This document shows, piece by piece, positions 9,892-20,739 of a stretch of DNA of 64,000 nucleotides. The stretch's first letter is position 1, and each line of letters starts with the position of its first letter. This stretch comes from Alphaproteobacteria bacterium. GTDB lineage: Bacteria > Pseudomonadota > Alphaproteobacteria > Micropepsales > Micropepsaceae. The notes under the pieces were generated by a model that saw nothing but the letters and a program-made list of their open reading frames with translations, had not been told where the DNA came from and searched no databases. Position numbers and translations under genes: made by a program. Location: positions 1-64,000 of the forward strand of contig JAFKEW010000053.1 in the NCBI GenBank assembly GCA_017308375.1, read 5' to 3'.

Positions 9892-11454
9892 TTAGTGCCC
9901 GGTACTGATTTGACGATCAAGCCAGATCGCGGCATCGCGCGGGGTGCGCTTGTTGGTGCTGCGATCCACCATCAGATTGGCCTTCTGCATGGTTTCGAGA
10001 TCGATCGCACCGACCAAGGGCTCCAGCGCCTTTAAAAGTTTTTCATCATGGGCCTGGGAGGGCGAGACCAGAATGATCGCATCGTAAGGCGGCAGCGCGC
10101 CTTTGGGATCGCCCAGCACCACAAGATCGTATTGCGCGATGCGCCCGTCGCTGGAAAAGGCGGAAATCACATCGACATCGCCGGTTTCAACCGCGCGATA
10201 CATGAAATTCGGCTGATACTGCCGCTTGACCGCGAAATCGAAGTGATAGGCCTTTGACACCGCGCGCCATTCCGGGCGGCTGGGAAATTCGTAATCGGTG
10301 CCGAGCTTGAGTTGGGAGGCATGCGCCGCGAGATCGGCAATGGTGTGGATGCCGAGCGCCTCTGCCCGGTCGCGCCGCATGGCAAAGGCATAGGCGTTTT
10401 CAAAACCCACCGCGCCCAGATCGGCAACGCCGTAATTGTCTTTCAGCCATTTGCGGATTTCGCGCAGCATCACCTTGCGGCCGGGATTGCCGGTGCGCTT
10501 CATCTCGTTGGTCCAGATGGTGCCGGAATAATCGATGTAGACATTGACGTCGTTCGCGGTGAGCGCCCGGAAGACCACGGCGGAGCCGAGATTGTCGCGC
10601 CGCACGGTGCTGAAACCGGCTTCCGAAAGATGCCGTTCGATCAGCGAGCCCAGAATATACTGCTCGCTGAAATTCTTGACGCCGACCACCACATCGGCCC
10701 GCCCGCTGGCCAGCATGGGCGCAAGGCTTGCCCCCACCACGAGGGCGAGGCCGACAAGACAGGCAATCAGCTTGGCGAAGGAATGTTCGCTGAAGCTCTG
10801 TTCGGCCAGTGCCAGAAGCCGATCCACCACCATGGTCAGAAGGGCGGCCGCGACACAGCCGAACAGAACGAAAATCCAGTTCTCGGTCTGAAGGCCGGTG
10901 AAGATGTAATTGCCGAGGCTGGTCTGGCCCACGGGGGTGGACAGGGTGGCGGTGCCGATCACCCACACCGCGGCGGTGCGGATGCCGGCCATGATGACGG
11001 GGGCGGCAAGCGGCAGTTCGACCAGAAACAGGGTTTGCCGTTTGGTCATGCCGACGGCGCGTGCCGCCATGATCACCGCCGGGTCGATGCCGGTGATGGC
11101 CGAAACCGTGTTCCGCAGCACCGGCAGCATGGAATAGAGCGTCAGCGCCAGCAGCGCGGGCAGAAAGCCCAGCGCGCGGAAACCGGCCCCGAAGGTCGAT
11201 TGCGCGAACACCGACAGAACCAGCAGTACCGGATAGAACAGGGCCAGCAGAGCGAGGCTCGGGATGGTCTGGATCATGCTGGCAAAACCCAGCACCGGCC
11301 CGCGCAACACGCGCGAGCGGGCGGCGATAATGCCAAGCGGCAGGCTGATCGCGAGCCCGAGCAGAAGCGCCGACAGGCTGAGCAGCACATGCTGGCCCAG
11401 ATAATCCGGCAGATTGGCCAGGGCGGCCGCGAAAGAGGCCCGCGTTCCCCCCAT
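9892..11454 (-). CDS. Osmoprotectant-type ABC permease fused to substrate-binding domain (OpuC/ProWX-like)
   Basis: A 520-residue fusion. Residues 1-215 form a permease domain with about six helices and the EAA-type loop DPAVIMAARAVGMTKRQTLFLVELPLAAP. After one more helix (about 225-245), residues 255-520 form an OpuAC-type ligand-binding domain (VVVGVKNFSEQYILGSLIERHLSEAGF, LTANDVNVYIDYSGT, SAFSSDGRIAQYDLVVLGDPK). This binding domain would be tethered on the periplasmic side. The family imports glycine betaine, choline or related solutes. The start ATG 11454 lies in a region of 17-bp repeats that offers further out-of-frame ATGs. The ATPase gene upstream (11504-12289) completes the transporter. 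Confidence 0.9.
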   Translation of the reverse strand: MGGTRASFAAALANLPDYLGQHVLLSLSALLLGLAISLPLGIIAARSRVLRGPVLGFASMIQTIPSLALLALFYPVLLVLSVFAQSTFGAGFRALGFLPALLALTLYSMLPVLRNTVSAITGIDPAVIMAARAVGMTKRQTLFLVELPLAAPVIMAGIRTAAVWVIGTATLSTPVGQTSLGNYIFTGLQTENWIFVLFGCVAAALLTMVVDRLLALAEQSFSEHSFAKLIACLVGLALVVGASLAPMLASGRADVVVGVKNFSEQYILGSLIERHLSEAGFSTVRRDNLGSAVVFRALTANDVNVYIDYSGTIWTNEMKRTGNPGRKVMLREIRKWLKDNYGVADLGAVGFENAYAFAMRRDRAEALGIHTIADLAAHASQLKLGTDYEFPSRPEWRAVSKAYHFDFAVKRQYQPNFMYRAVETGDVDVISAFSSDGRIAQYDLVVLGDPKGALPPYDAIILVSPSQAHDEKLLKALEPLVGAIDLETMQKANLMVDRSTNKRTPRDAAIWLDRQISTGH

Positions 11455-11506
11455 TAATCCATTCTCCCCATTAATCTGGGCCCCCCATTAACGCGTGCCC
11501 CCATCA
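11449..11506. repeat. 17-bp tandem repeats at the ATPase/permease junction
   Basis: CCCCATTAA recurs at 11449, 11466 and 11483 with exact 17-bp period, and a degenerate CCCCATCA follows at 11499. On the minus strand each copy reads TTAATGGGG, so each supplies an ATG; only the one at 11454 is in frame with the permease. Confidence 0.6.
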
Positions 11507-12289
11507 GGCCGGCCCCGCCTGCATGATGGCGGCCAGCTCGCGCGCCCGGCGGCGCGGGGTTTCGATCAGGGTGCGGACGAAATCGTCCGCCGGATTGGCC
11601 GCCAGGTCCTGCGGCGTGCCGATCTGGGCGATTTTGCCATCGCGCATCACCGCCACCCGGTCCCCCAGCATGAAGGCCTCCGTCATATCGTGGGTGACGA
11701 GCACGGTGGTCAGCTTCAGTTCGCGGTGGATCTGAAGGAAATCGGTTGCCAGATCGTCCCGCGTCAGGGGATCGAGCGCGCCGAACGGCTCATCCATCAG
11801 CATGATATGGGGTTCGGCGGCGAGCGCGCGGGCCAACCCGATGCGCTGGCGCTGGCCGCCGGACAGTTCCGCCGGATAGCGGTCGCGATATTGCTCCACC
11901 GGCAGGCGGACGAGGGCGAGCAGTTCGGTGACGCGGGCGGCGATGCGCGGCTTGTCCCAGCCGAGAAGGCGGGGCGTGATCGCCACATTTTCCCCCACCG
12001 TCATATGCGGAAAAAGGCCAACCCCTTGAAAAACATAGCCCATATGGCGGCGCAGGGTGACGGGATCGGCGGTGGTGGCATCCTGCCCGTCGATCCGGAT
12101 GGTGCCCGAACTGGGTTCGGCCAGCCGGTTGATCAGGTTGAGGGTGGTGGTCTTGCCCGAGCCGGATTCGCCGATCAGGACCATGACCTCACCTGCCGCA
12201 ATGGCGAGATCCAGGCCGTCGATGGCGGGCGGGCCCTCCGGGCCGAATTGCTTGGAGATGCCCTGAAGCTCGATCATCGGGGAAGTCAT
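11504..12289 (-). CDS. Osmoprotectant-type ABC transporter ATPase (OpuCA/ProV-like, no CBS domains)
   Basis: ATPase of the neighbouring permease/binding-protein fusion. The 261-residue protein has Walker A GESGSGKTT, Q-loop VFQGVGLFPHMTV, signature LSGGQRQRIGLARAL, Walker B IMLMDEPFGALD and the switch His in VLVTHDMTEA. Many OpuA/OpuC ATPases carry a C-terminal pair of CBS domains that sense ionic strength; this one ends about 20 residues after the ATPase fold, so CBS-based osmosensing is absent. MTSPMIELQ offers two starts 12 bases apart. The gene is first in its operon and divergent from leuA. Confidence 0.92.
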   Translation of the reverse strand: MTSPMIELQGISKQFGPEGPPAIDGLDLAIAAGEVMVLIGESGSGKTTTLNLINRLAEPSSGTIRIDGQDATTADPVTLRRHMGYVFQGVGLFPHMTVGENVAITPRLLGWDKPRIAARVTELLALVRLPVEQYRDRYPAELSGGQRQRIGLARALAAEPHIMLMDEPFGALDPLTRDDLATDFLQIHRELKLTTVLVTHDMTEAFMLGDRVAVMRDGKIAQIGTPQDLAANPADDFVRTLIETPRRRARELAAIMQAGPA

Positions 12290-12557
12290 TCTTCAAGCGG
12301 TTAGCATGGCAGGGCGGCCATGGCCACCCGAGGGCGCCCAATAGACACCCCGCGGCGGACACCCCGCCGCAGGCCGCAGAATCCACTGGCGTTCGGCTGC
12401 GTTATGATTAAAACGGCGGCCCGGGTGCTATTGCACAGCTTCGACAAATCAGCGTAAAAAAGTGTGGTCGAAGCGAAAACTGGTGCATTTACGCGCCCTT
12501 AAGCGCAATTTCTTATCGTTAGCAGACCGTAACGAACGCGGGAACGGCGATCCGGCG
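12290..12557. other. Divergent regulatory region between ABC operon and leuA leader
   Basis: There is no gene in these 268 bases. TTGCAC (12431) followed 17 bases later by GTAAAA is the best promoter-like pair toward leuA but is weak. The segment 12440-12540 is more A/T-rich than its surroundings, as expected for promoters of two divergent units. Confidence 0.4.
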
Positions 12558-12701
12558 ATGACAGCAGGTGATTACAGCAGAAACCACCAGGGCGGGGCCG
12601 CGTGCTTTTCCGCTGCCGGTTCTGCGCGCCCTGTTTCCGTGTCCCGTCCTTCTCTCGTTTCGTCGCTTGGCACGCTTCTCCTCCTCCTTAGCTGCCCCTA
12701 G
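12558..12701 (+). CDS. leuA leader peptide (47 aa, five consecutive Leu codons)
   Basis: A short frame from ATG 12558 to TAG 12699-12701 ends in SLGTLLLLLSCP: CTT CTC CTC CTC CTT, five Leu codons in a row seven codons before the end. This is the hallmark of a leu operon attenuator, where starvation for Leu-tRNA stalls the ribosome on the run. The frame continues upstream to 12462, but a leader of 47 residues is more plausible. It ends 96 bases before leuA and a GC-rich hairpin lies between. Confidence 0.75.
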   Translation: MTAGDYSRNHQGGAACFSAAGSARPVSVSRPSLVSSLGTLLLLLSCP

Positions 12702-12710
12702 GCGCCGGCG

Positions 12711-12733
12711 GCCGCGATCCGCGGCGGGTGTTT
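12711..12733 (+). terminator. leuA attenuator hairpin
   Basis: GCCGCG (12711-12716) pairs with CGCGGC (12720-12725) around ATC, followed by GGGTGTTT. It starts 10 bases after the leader stop codon. The T-run is poor, so termination strength is uncertain; the neighbouring GGCGCC and CCCC/GGGG segments could form the competing antiterminator. Confidence 0.45.
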
Positions 12734-12797
12734 GGGGGATTTGAGCCAAAGGAAAGATTGAAGCGCCGAGACCGGCGAACGGAAGGAATGTAAGGCT

Positions 12798-15486
<2,689 letters not shown>

Positions 15487-15513
15487 CCGCGTTGCGTTAA
15501 GGCGAGGGGCCTG

Positions 15514-16518
15514 ATGGCGAACGGACTTCGGAGGTCAACAAGACTGCGTGGCAACACGCAATTCCCGATCGCTTTGTTCGGTGCGCTGGCGCTTGCGCTG
15601 CTGCTTCTGGGCAAGACGCAAGGCAACATGCTGGATCAGGCGCGTGCGGCACTGATCGATTGGGCTTCCCCCGGCCTTGCCGCCATTCATGCCCCGTTTG
15701 AAGGCTTCAACCGCTGGCTTGCCAATGCCGACGACATGTTCAACCTCTATCAGGAGAATGTGCGCCTGAAGGAGGACAATGCCCGCCTGCGCCAATGGCA
15801 GGGGGCGGCATTGGCGCTTGAGGCCCGCGTCGGTCGCTATGAGCAATTGCTGAATGCGGTGCCGGAACGCAAAACGGAATCGGTGCTGGCGCGCGTGATC
15901 GGGCGGTCCGGGCGGCCGTTTCTGGAAACCATGATCCTCGATGCCGGAACCGCCAATGGCGTGAAGCCGGGTGAAGCGGTGCTTGACCCGCGCGGGCTGG
16001 TCGGGCGCGTTTATCTGGCGGGGCAGAACACGTCATGGGTGATCCTGCTGCGCGATGTCAGCAGCCGGGTTCCGGTGGTGATCCAGCCGGGCAATATTCC
16101 CGCCATGCTGACGGGCGACAACACCGTGGCGCCACGGCTGGAGGCCTTGCCGCCGCGCACGGAACTGAAACCCGGATCGGTCATCGTTACATCGGGTGAT
16201 GGCGGGTTGCTGCCGGCGGGCCTTGCCGTCGGCACCGTGGTTGCGCAGGCGGGCAAATATCGCGCCGCCCTTTATGCCGAAGCCCATTCCACCAGCGAAG
16301 TGGAAATCCTGCGATATCAGCGCCTGCCGGAACAGGCGCCGCCGCCAAGCCTGGACGATATTCCCGATCCCGGCCCGATGCCCGCACAGGTCGAAACCAT
16401 GCAGCCACCGGCGCAAACGGATGCGCAACCGGTGCCGCCGCCGGCCGGACAGGCCGCGCCCGTCGCGCCCGCCGTGCCGGATCGCGGACAGGCCGGGGCG
16501 GGGCGCGCCGCCGGATAA
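15514..16518 (+). CDS. mreC: Rod shape-determining protein MreC
   Basis: Bitopic periplasmic scaffold linking MreB to the PBP2/RodA synthase. One N-terminal membrane helix (about residues 18-34), a coiled coil of about residues 70-110 (YQENVRLKEDNARLRQWQ), then the beta-rich MreC domain (ETMILDAGTANGVKPGEAVLDPRGLVGRV...SRVPVVIQ). After about residue 275 the tail is Pro/Ala/Gln-rich and apparently disordered, as in several alphaproteobacterial MreC proteins. The gene lies 27 bases after mreB. Confidence 0.95.
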   Translation: MANGLRRSTRLRGNTQFPIALFGALALALLLLGKTQGNMLDQARAALIDWASPGLAAIHAPFEGFNRWLANADDMFNLYQENVRLKEDNARLRQWQGAALALEARVGRYEQLLNAVPERKTESVLARVIGRSGRPFLETMILDAGTANGVKPGEAVLDPRGLVGRVYLAGQNTSWVILLRDVSSRVPVVIQPGNIPAMLTGDNTVAPRLEALPPRTELKPGSVIVTSGDGGLLPAGLAVGTVVAQAGKYRAALYAEAHSTSEVEILRYQRLPEQAPPPSLDDIPDPGPMPAQVETMQPPAQTDAQPVPPPAGQAAPVAPAVPDRGQAGAGRAAG

Positions 16519-16544
16519 TGGCTGGCGAATAAAGGGCTGGCGCG

Positions 16545-17069
16545 ATGGACCGGGCAAGTGCCATGGCTGGCGGCATGATCGCAGCAAGCATTCCTTTTTT
16601 CTGCGGCATTGCCGCGGCCGTGATCGCCAATCTGCCGGTGTCGTTCACGCTGGGCTTTCTACCGCCGCCGCTACTTGCGCTGATGCCGCTTTATTTCTGG
16701 TGCCTGGTACGGCCGGACCTGATGCCGCCGGGCGCGGCCTTCACCATCGGGCTGGTGCAGGATTTCCTCTCCGGTGCGCCGATCGGCGTGTGGACCGGTG
16801 CTTTCATTGCGGCCTATGCTCTGCTCGATCGCAGGCGTGATGCGTTTGCAGGGTTGTCGGGGCCGGCCGCGGTTCTGGGTTTCGGGCTGGCGGCACTGGT
16901 GGTCAGTGTGGCGGCCTATTTCCTGGGCGCCATCTATTTCTGGCATTTGCCGGCGGCGGAACCGATCCTGCTCAGCCTTGTGCTGTCGATCCTGCTTTAT
17001 GTTCCGGCCGCGATGGTTCTGGGTGCCGTCCATCGCCGTTTTGTCGGACCGCTGAGAGTGCAGCCCTGA
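16545..17069 (+). CDS. mreD: Rod shape-determining protein MreD
   Basis: Small inner-membrane protein of the elongasome. The 174 residues contain about five hydrophobic helices, with the conserved LMPLYFWCLVRPDLMPPGAAFTIGLVQDFLSGAPIGVWTGAF segment that identifies MreD. Its stop overlaps the mrdA start as TGATG. Alternative starts lie a few codons downstream (ATG 16563, 16575). Confidence 0.93.
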   Translation: MDRASAMAGGMIAASIPFFCGIAAAVIANLPVSFTLGFLPPPLLALMPLYFWCLVRPDLMPPGAAFTIGLVQDFLSGAPIGVWTGAFIAAYALLDRRRDAFAGLSGPAAVLGFGLAALVVSVAAYFLGAIYFWHLPAAEPILLSLVLSILLYVPAAMVLGAVHRRFVGPLRVQP

Positions 17070-18958
17070 TGCCGCTGTTCGACCGCAAGGACAAAAGCCG
17101 TTACGCGACCTTCTCGCGCCGCACCTTGCTGGCCGCGGGCGGCATGACGGGGATTTTCGCCGTACTGGCGGGCCGGCTCTATCAATTGCAGATTCTCGAT
17201 TTCGATCAGTTCATGACCGAGGCCGAGGAGAACCGCATCAACGAACGCCTGCTGGCACCGGCACGGGGGCGGATTCTCGATCGTTTCGCGGTCGAACTGG
17301 CCAATGACCGGCGCAATTACCGCGTGCTGCTGACGGCGGAGCAGGCGACCGGCGGCATCAGTGAATCGCTTGATGCGATCGGGCGGCTGATCGAGATCAG
17401 CGATGCACGGCGCAAGAAAATCCTGCGTGAGATTGCGCAGAACAAGCCCTTTGTTCCGATTACGGTGGTGGAGAATCTGAACTGGGAGGCGTTTTCGCGC
17501 CTGAGCCTCAATCTGCCGTACCTGCCGGGTGTGCAGCTCGACGTCGGCGAGACCCGCGCCTATCCTTTTGCCGATGAGCTGTCCCATATCGTGGGCTACG
17601 TCGCCGCGGTCAGCGAAGAAGACCGCAAGAACGGCAACGATCCGTTGTTGAGCCTGCCGGATTTCCGTGTCGGCAAACGCGGCATCGAGAAGGAATTTGA
17701 CGAGGAGATACGCGGGCAGGCCGGTGTCAGCCGTGTGGAAGTGAACGCCTATGGCCGCGTGATCCGCGAATTGAGCCGCGATCCCGGCACGCCGGGGCAG
17801 GATGTCTATCTCACCATCGATCAGGATGTGCAGAAATTCGCAGCCGAGCGCCTGGGCGGCGAAAGTGCGGCCTGTGCGGTGATGGATGTGGAAACCGGCG
17901 ATGTCATCGCGCTGGTGTCGTCACCCGGATTCGATCCCAATCTGTTCAATGTCGGCATTTCCACCGCGGAATGGAATGCGCTGACCGACAACGATCACAA
18001 GCCGCTGTTGAACAAGGTGCTGTCGGGCACCTATCCGCCCGGATCGACCTTCAAGCCGGTGACGGCGCTGGCGGCGCTGGACGCCGGTGTGGCGGTGCCA
18101 GGCTATACCGTATTCTGCTCCGGTGTTTATACCTTCGGCAATCATCAGTTTCATTGCTGGAAACGGGGCGGGCACGGCACACTGGATCTGCGCGGCGCGC
18201 TGAAACATTCCTGCGATGTGTTCTTCTATGAGACCGCGCGCCGCGTCGGCATCGACAAGCTGGAGCAGACGGCGCATGCGCTCGGCCTGGGCAAGGTGAC
18301 AGGGATCGAGCTTCCGGGCGAACGCGCCGGTGTCATTCCCGGCCGGGAATGGAAGCGGAAAACACTGCATGCAGCATGGCAGCAGGGCGAAACGCTGATC
18401 GCCGGCATCGGCCAGGGTTATGTGCTGTTGACGCCGCTGCAATTGTGCATGTTGACCGCGCGCATCGCGAGCGGGCGGGCGGTGAGCCCGCGGCTGGTTC
18501 ATTCGGTCGGCGCCCATGCACGGCCGCACCGGGCCGCGCCGCGGTTGCCGTTCTCGGACGATGCGCTGGCCGCCGTCCGGTCCGGCATGGATGGCGTGAC
18601 CAATGAGCCGGGCGGCACCGCCTATGCCTGGCGCATCAACGAGGCGGGTTTTGAAATGGCGGGCAAGACCGGTACCGCACAGGTGCGCCGCATCACCAAG
18701 GCCGAACGCGCAACCGGGGTGATGAAGAACGAGCATCTGCCCTGGCGCCTGCGTGATCATGCGCTGTTCATTGCCTATGCGCCGGTGGAAAAGCCGCGCT
18801 ACGCCTGCGCGATTCTGGTGGAGCATGGCGCGGTGGCCGCCCACCCGCAGGTGCAGATGGCGCGCGACATCCTGCTCTACACGCAGAAGAAAGATCCGTT
18901 GCGGATTCCGCCGGCCTATCCGGTGACGGCCGCCGCCAACACGACAGGCCGGGGTTAG
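17069..18958 (+). CDS. mrdA: Penicillin-binding protein 2 (elongation transpeptidase)
   Basis: Class B PBP that crosslinks peptidoglycan during cell elongation together with RodA. The 629-residue protein has one N-terminal membrane helix (about 25-45), a pedestal/dimerisation domain (ARGRILDRFAVELANDRRNYRV), and a transpeptidase domain with active-site S326-T-F-K329 in SGTYPPGSTFKPVTA, a second motif SCD in HSCDVFFYE, and K533-T-G in MAGKTGTAQV. SCD in place of the SxN motif is usual for PBP2. It overlaps mreD by one base and rodA follows after 5 bases. Confidence 0.97.
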   Translation: MPLFDRKDKSRYATFSRRTLLAAGGMTGIFAVLAGRLYQLQILDFDQFMTEAEENRINERLLAPARGRILDRFAVELANDRRNYRVLLTAEQATGGISESLDAIGRLIEISDARRKKILREIAQNKPFVPITVVENLNWEAFSRLSLNLPYLPGVQLDVGETRAYPFADELSHIVGYVAAVSEEDRKNGNDPLLSLPDFRVGKRGIEKEFDEEIRGQAGVSRVEVNAYGRVIRELSRDPGTPGQDVYLTIDQDVQKFAAERLGGESAACAVMDVETGDVIALVSSPGFDPNLFNVGISTAEWNALTDNDHKPLLNKVLSGTYPPGSTFKPVTALAALDAGVAVPGYTVFCSGVYTFGNHQFHCWKRGGHGTLDLRGALKHSCDVFFYETARRVGIDKLEQTAHALGLGKVTGIELPGERAGVIPGREWKRKTLHAAWQQGETLIAGIGQGYVLLTPLQLCMLTARIASGRAVSPRLVHSVGAHARPHRAAPRLPFSDDALAAVRSGMDGVTNEPGGTAYAWRINEAGFEMAGKTGTAQVRRITKAERATGVMKNEHLPWRLRDHALFIAYAPVEKPRYACAILVEHGAVAAHPQVQMARDILLYTQKKDPLRIPPAYPVTAAANTTGRG

Positions 18959-18963
18959 CAGCC

Positions 18964-20115
18964 GTGAACGCAACACCCAACATCGCAGCCAGACGGCCAT
19001 TGACCCTCAGCGAGAAACTGCTGGAGGTCGATTGGGGCCTGATCATCCTGATCACGCTGGCGGCGTGTGCCGGTTTCGCGATGCTCTATTCGATCGCGGG
19101 CGGTCATTTGCGGCCCTGGGCGGGGCCGCAGATCGTACGCTTTGCCGCGGGCCTTCTGATTTTGGTCGCGGCCGCGATGATCGACATCCGGGTCTGGATG
19201 GGGCTTGCCTATCCGGCCTATGGGGTGGCGTTTCTGCTGCTTCTGGTGGTGCAGTCGATGGGCCATGTCGGCCTTGGGGCGCAGCGCTGGATCGACCTCG
19301 GGCCATTGCAGATCCAGCCTTCCGAACTGATGAAGATTTCGCTGGTGCTGGCGCTGGCGCGCTATCTGCACGGGCTGACAGTGGAGGATATTTCGCGGCC
19401 GGTGAAACTTCTTGTCCCGCTGGTGATGATCGCGGCCCCGGCCGTGCTGGTGTTGTTGCAGCCCAATCTGGGCACCGCGATCATTCTGGTGGCGGATGGT
19501 TGCAGCCTGCTGTTCCTGGCCGGGCTTTCGTGGCGGTGGATCGTGCCCGCGCTGGGCGCGGTGGCGGCCTCCATTCCGGTGGCGTGGGAGTTCATGCACG
19601 ATTATCAGCGCCAGCGGGTGCTGACCTTCCTCGATCCCTCCAGCGATGCGCTGGGCGCGGGCTGGAACATCACCCAGGCCAAGATCGCCATCGGCTCCGG
19701 CGGGTTTTCCGGCAAGGGGTTTTTGCAGGGCACGCAAAGCCGGCTCAATTTCCTGCCCGAGAAGGAAACCGATTTCATCTTCACCACGCTGGGCGAGGAA
19801 TTCGGCTTTGCCGGCAGCATCGCGCTTCTGATCCTGTTCGGGCTGATCATCGTGTACGGCATTCGCATCGCCATGGCCTCGCGCAGCCAGTTCGGGCGGC
19901 TGGTGGCGATGGGGGTGACGCTCAATTTCTTCTTCTACATCATGATCAACGGACTGATGGTGATGGGCCTGATTCCGGTGGTGGGCATTCCGATGCCGCT
20001 GGTCTCCTATGGCGGCAGCGCGATGATGACGGTGATGTTCGGATTCGGCCTTTTGATGAGCGTGCATGTCCACAGGCAGGTGGAAATTCCGCTGCGTTCG
20101 GCCGGGTTGATCTGA
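18964..20115 (+). CDS. rodA: Peptidoglycan glycosyltransferase RodA (SEDS)
   Basis: Inner-membrane SEDS glycosyltransferase that polymerises lipid II for elongation, partner of PBP2. The 383 residues form about ten helices; conserved blocks include GAQRWIDLGPLQIQPSELMKISLVLALARYL, QPNLGTAIILVADG, GFLQGTQSRLNFLPEKETDFIFTTLGEEFGF (with the catalytic-type Glu/Asp loop) and GIPMPLVSYGGSAMMTVMFGFGLLMSVHVHR. The start is GTG 18964, five bases after the mrdA stop. It is the last gene of the operon. Confidence 0.97.
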   Translation: MNATPNIAARRPLTLSEKLLEVDWGLIILITLAACAGFAMLYSIAGGHLRPWAGPQIVRFAAGLLILVAAAMIDIRVWMGLAYPAYGVAFLLLLVVQSMGHVGLGAQRWIDLGPLQIQPSELMKISLVLALARYLHGLTVEDISRPVKLLVPLVMIAAPAVLVLLQPNLGTAIILVADGCSLLFLAGLSWRWIVPALGAVAASIPVAWEFMHDYQRQRVLTFLDPSSDALGAGWNITQAKIAIGSGGFSGKGFLQGTQSRLNFLPEKETDFIFTTLGEEFGFAGSIALLILFGLIIVYGIRIAMASRSQFGRLVAMGVTLNFFFYIMINGLMVMGLIPVVGIPMPLVSYGGSAMMTVMFGFGLLMSVHVHRQVEIPLRSAGLI

Positions 20116-20264
20116 GCCCCCGGGCGGATTCCCGTCCTGAGCAAAATCGGCTTCAATGGAAGCACGATTGCGCGCCAGTTCTTTGTTTTGTCGCGCAATT
20201 TATCGGAAGCCGGTCGCGGCAGCGTCGCTGACGGTGCCCACTTTTCCGATTGCGCTCTGGTTTC
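20116..20264. other. Intergenic region after rodA with a possible terminator
   Basis: No gene is seen. ATTGCGCG (20167-20174) and CGCGCAAT (20192-20199) form an 8-bp stem with a 17-base T-rich loop and could end the mre-rodA transcript. The remainder leads into the tRNA promoter. Confidence 0.35.
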
Positions 20265-20293
20265 TGGACAAGGGGCGCAGGGCTCTGCTATAG
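20265..20293 (+). promoter_or_regulatory. Promoter of tRNA-Lys
   Basis: TGGACA (20265-20270), a 17-base spacer, and CTATAG (20288-20293) match the alphaproteobacterial housekeeping promoter pattern. The tRNA gene starts about 87 bases downstream; a hairpin CCCGCCT/AGGCGGG (20350-20370) lies in the leader. Confidence 0.65.
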
Positions 20294-20380
20294 GCCCGGC
20301 CTTCCCGCAAGGCTGCCGGTTGGCCGCTTCCCGCGGGATGTCTGGCCGGCCCGCCTTTCCGACAGGCGGGCGGACAAATC

Positions 20381-20456
<76 letters not shown>

Positions 20457-20503
20457 TGAAATCAATCACTTAGCACAAAATTTGAGAACAGATGTTCTAG
20501 TTT

Positions 20504-20533
20504 GTGAGACTTCGGAAGTCTCACGTGAGACTT
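20504..20533. repeat. Hairpin with repeated GTGAGACTT near attL
   Basis: GTGAGACTT (20504-20512), a CGG loop, AAGTCTCAC (20516-20524), then GTGAGACTT again (20525-20533) followed by TTG. It overlaps the 3' end of the small minus-strand gene 20521-20739. It could be that gene's terminator or a recombinase arm-binding site. Confidence 0.6.
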
Positions 20534-20739
20534 TTGCACCGTTCAATGTTCCGCCAATGGGCCTCGCAAGCGGCGTCCTGCGCGGTGTGGTGCGCACCCC
20601 ACGGAACCGCGTTTTCCCAGCCGCAATCGCAGCGCGCCAGCGATACCACTTCGTCAGCGCGCAGCGGATTGCTCATGTGGATTACGTGGCCAGCCGGCCA
20701 GGATGAACGCGGCAGGGTTTCGCCTGGCAACTCATCCAC
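20521..20739 (-). CDS. Small hypothetical protein linked to the integrase remnant
   Basis: A 72-residue frame beginning at GTG 20739 that overlaps the stop codon of the integrase remnant (20732-20734). The C-terminal half, MSNPLRADEVVSLARCDCGW...HHTAQDAACEAHW, has Cys and His spaced as in a small metal-binding motif (C-x-C, HH, C-x3-H). A start at the internal Met (20676) would give 51 residues. I do not recognise the family. The tight link to an integrase suggests a mobile-element accessory protein such as an excision or DNA-binding factor; that is inference, and the frame could be non-functional now. Confidence 0.45.
   Translation of the reverse strand: MDELPGETLPRSSWPAGHVIHMSNPLRADEVVSLARCDCGWENAVPWGAHHTAQDAACEAHWRNIERCKSLT

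Noticed and set aside
12462..12557. 79-codon version of the leuA leader starting at 12462
   Set aside because: The first 32 codons overlap the presumed promoter region; ATG 12558 gives a leader of ordinary length.
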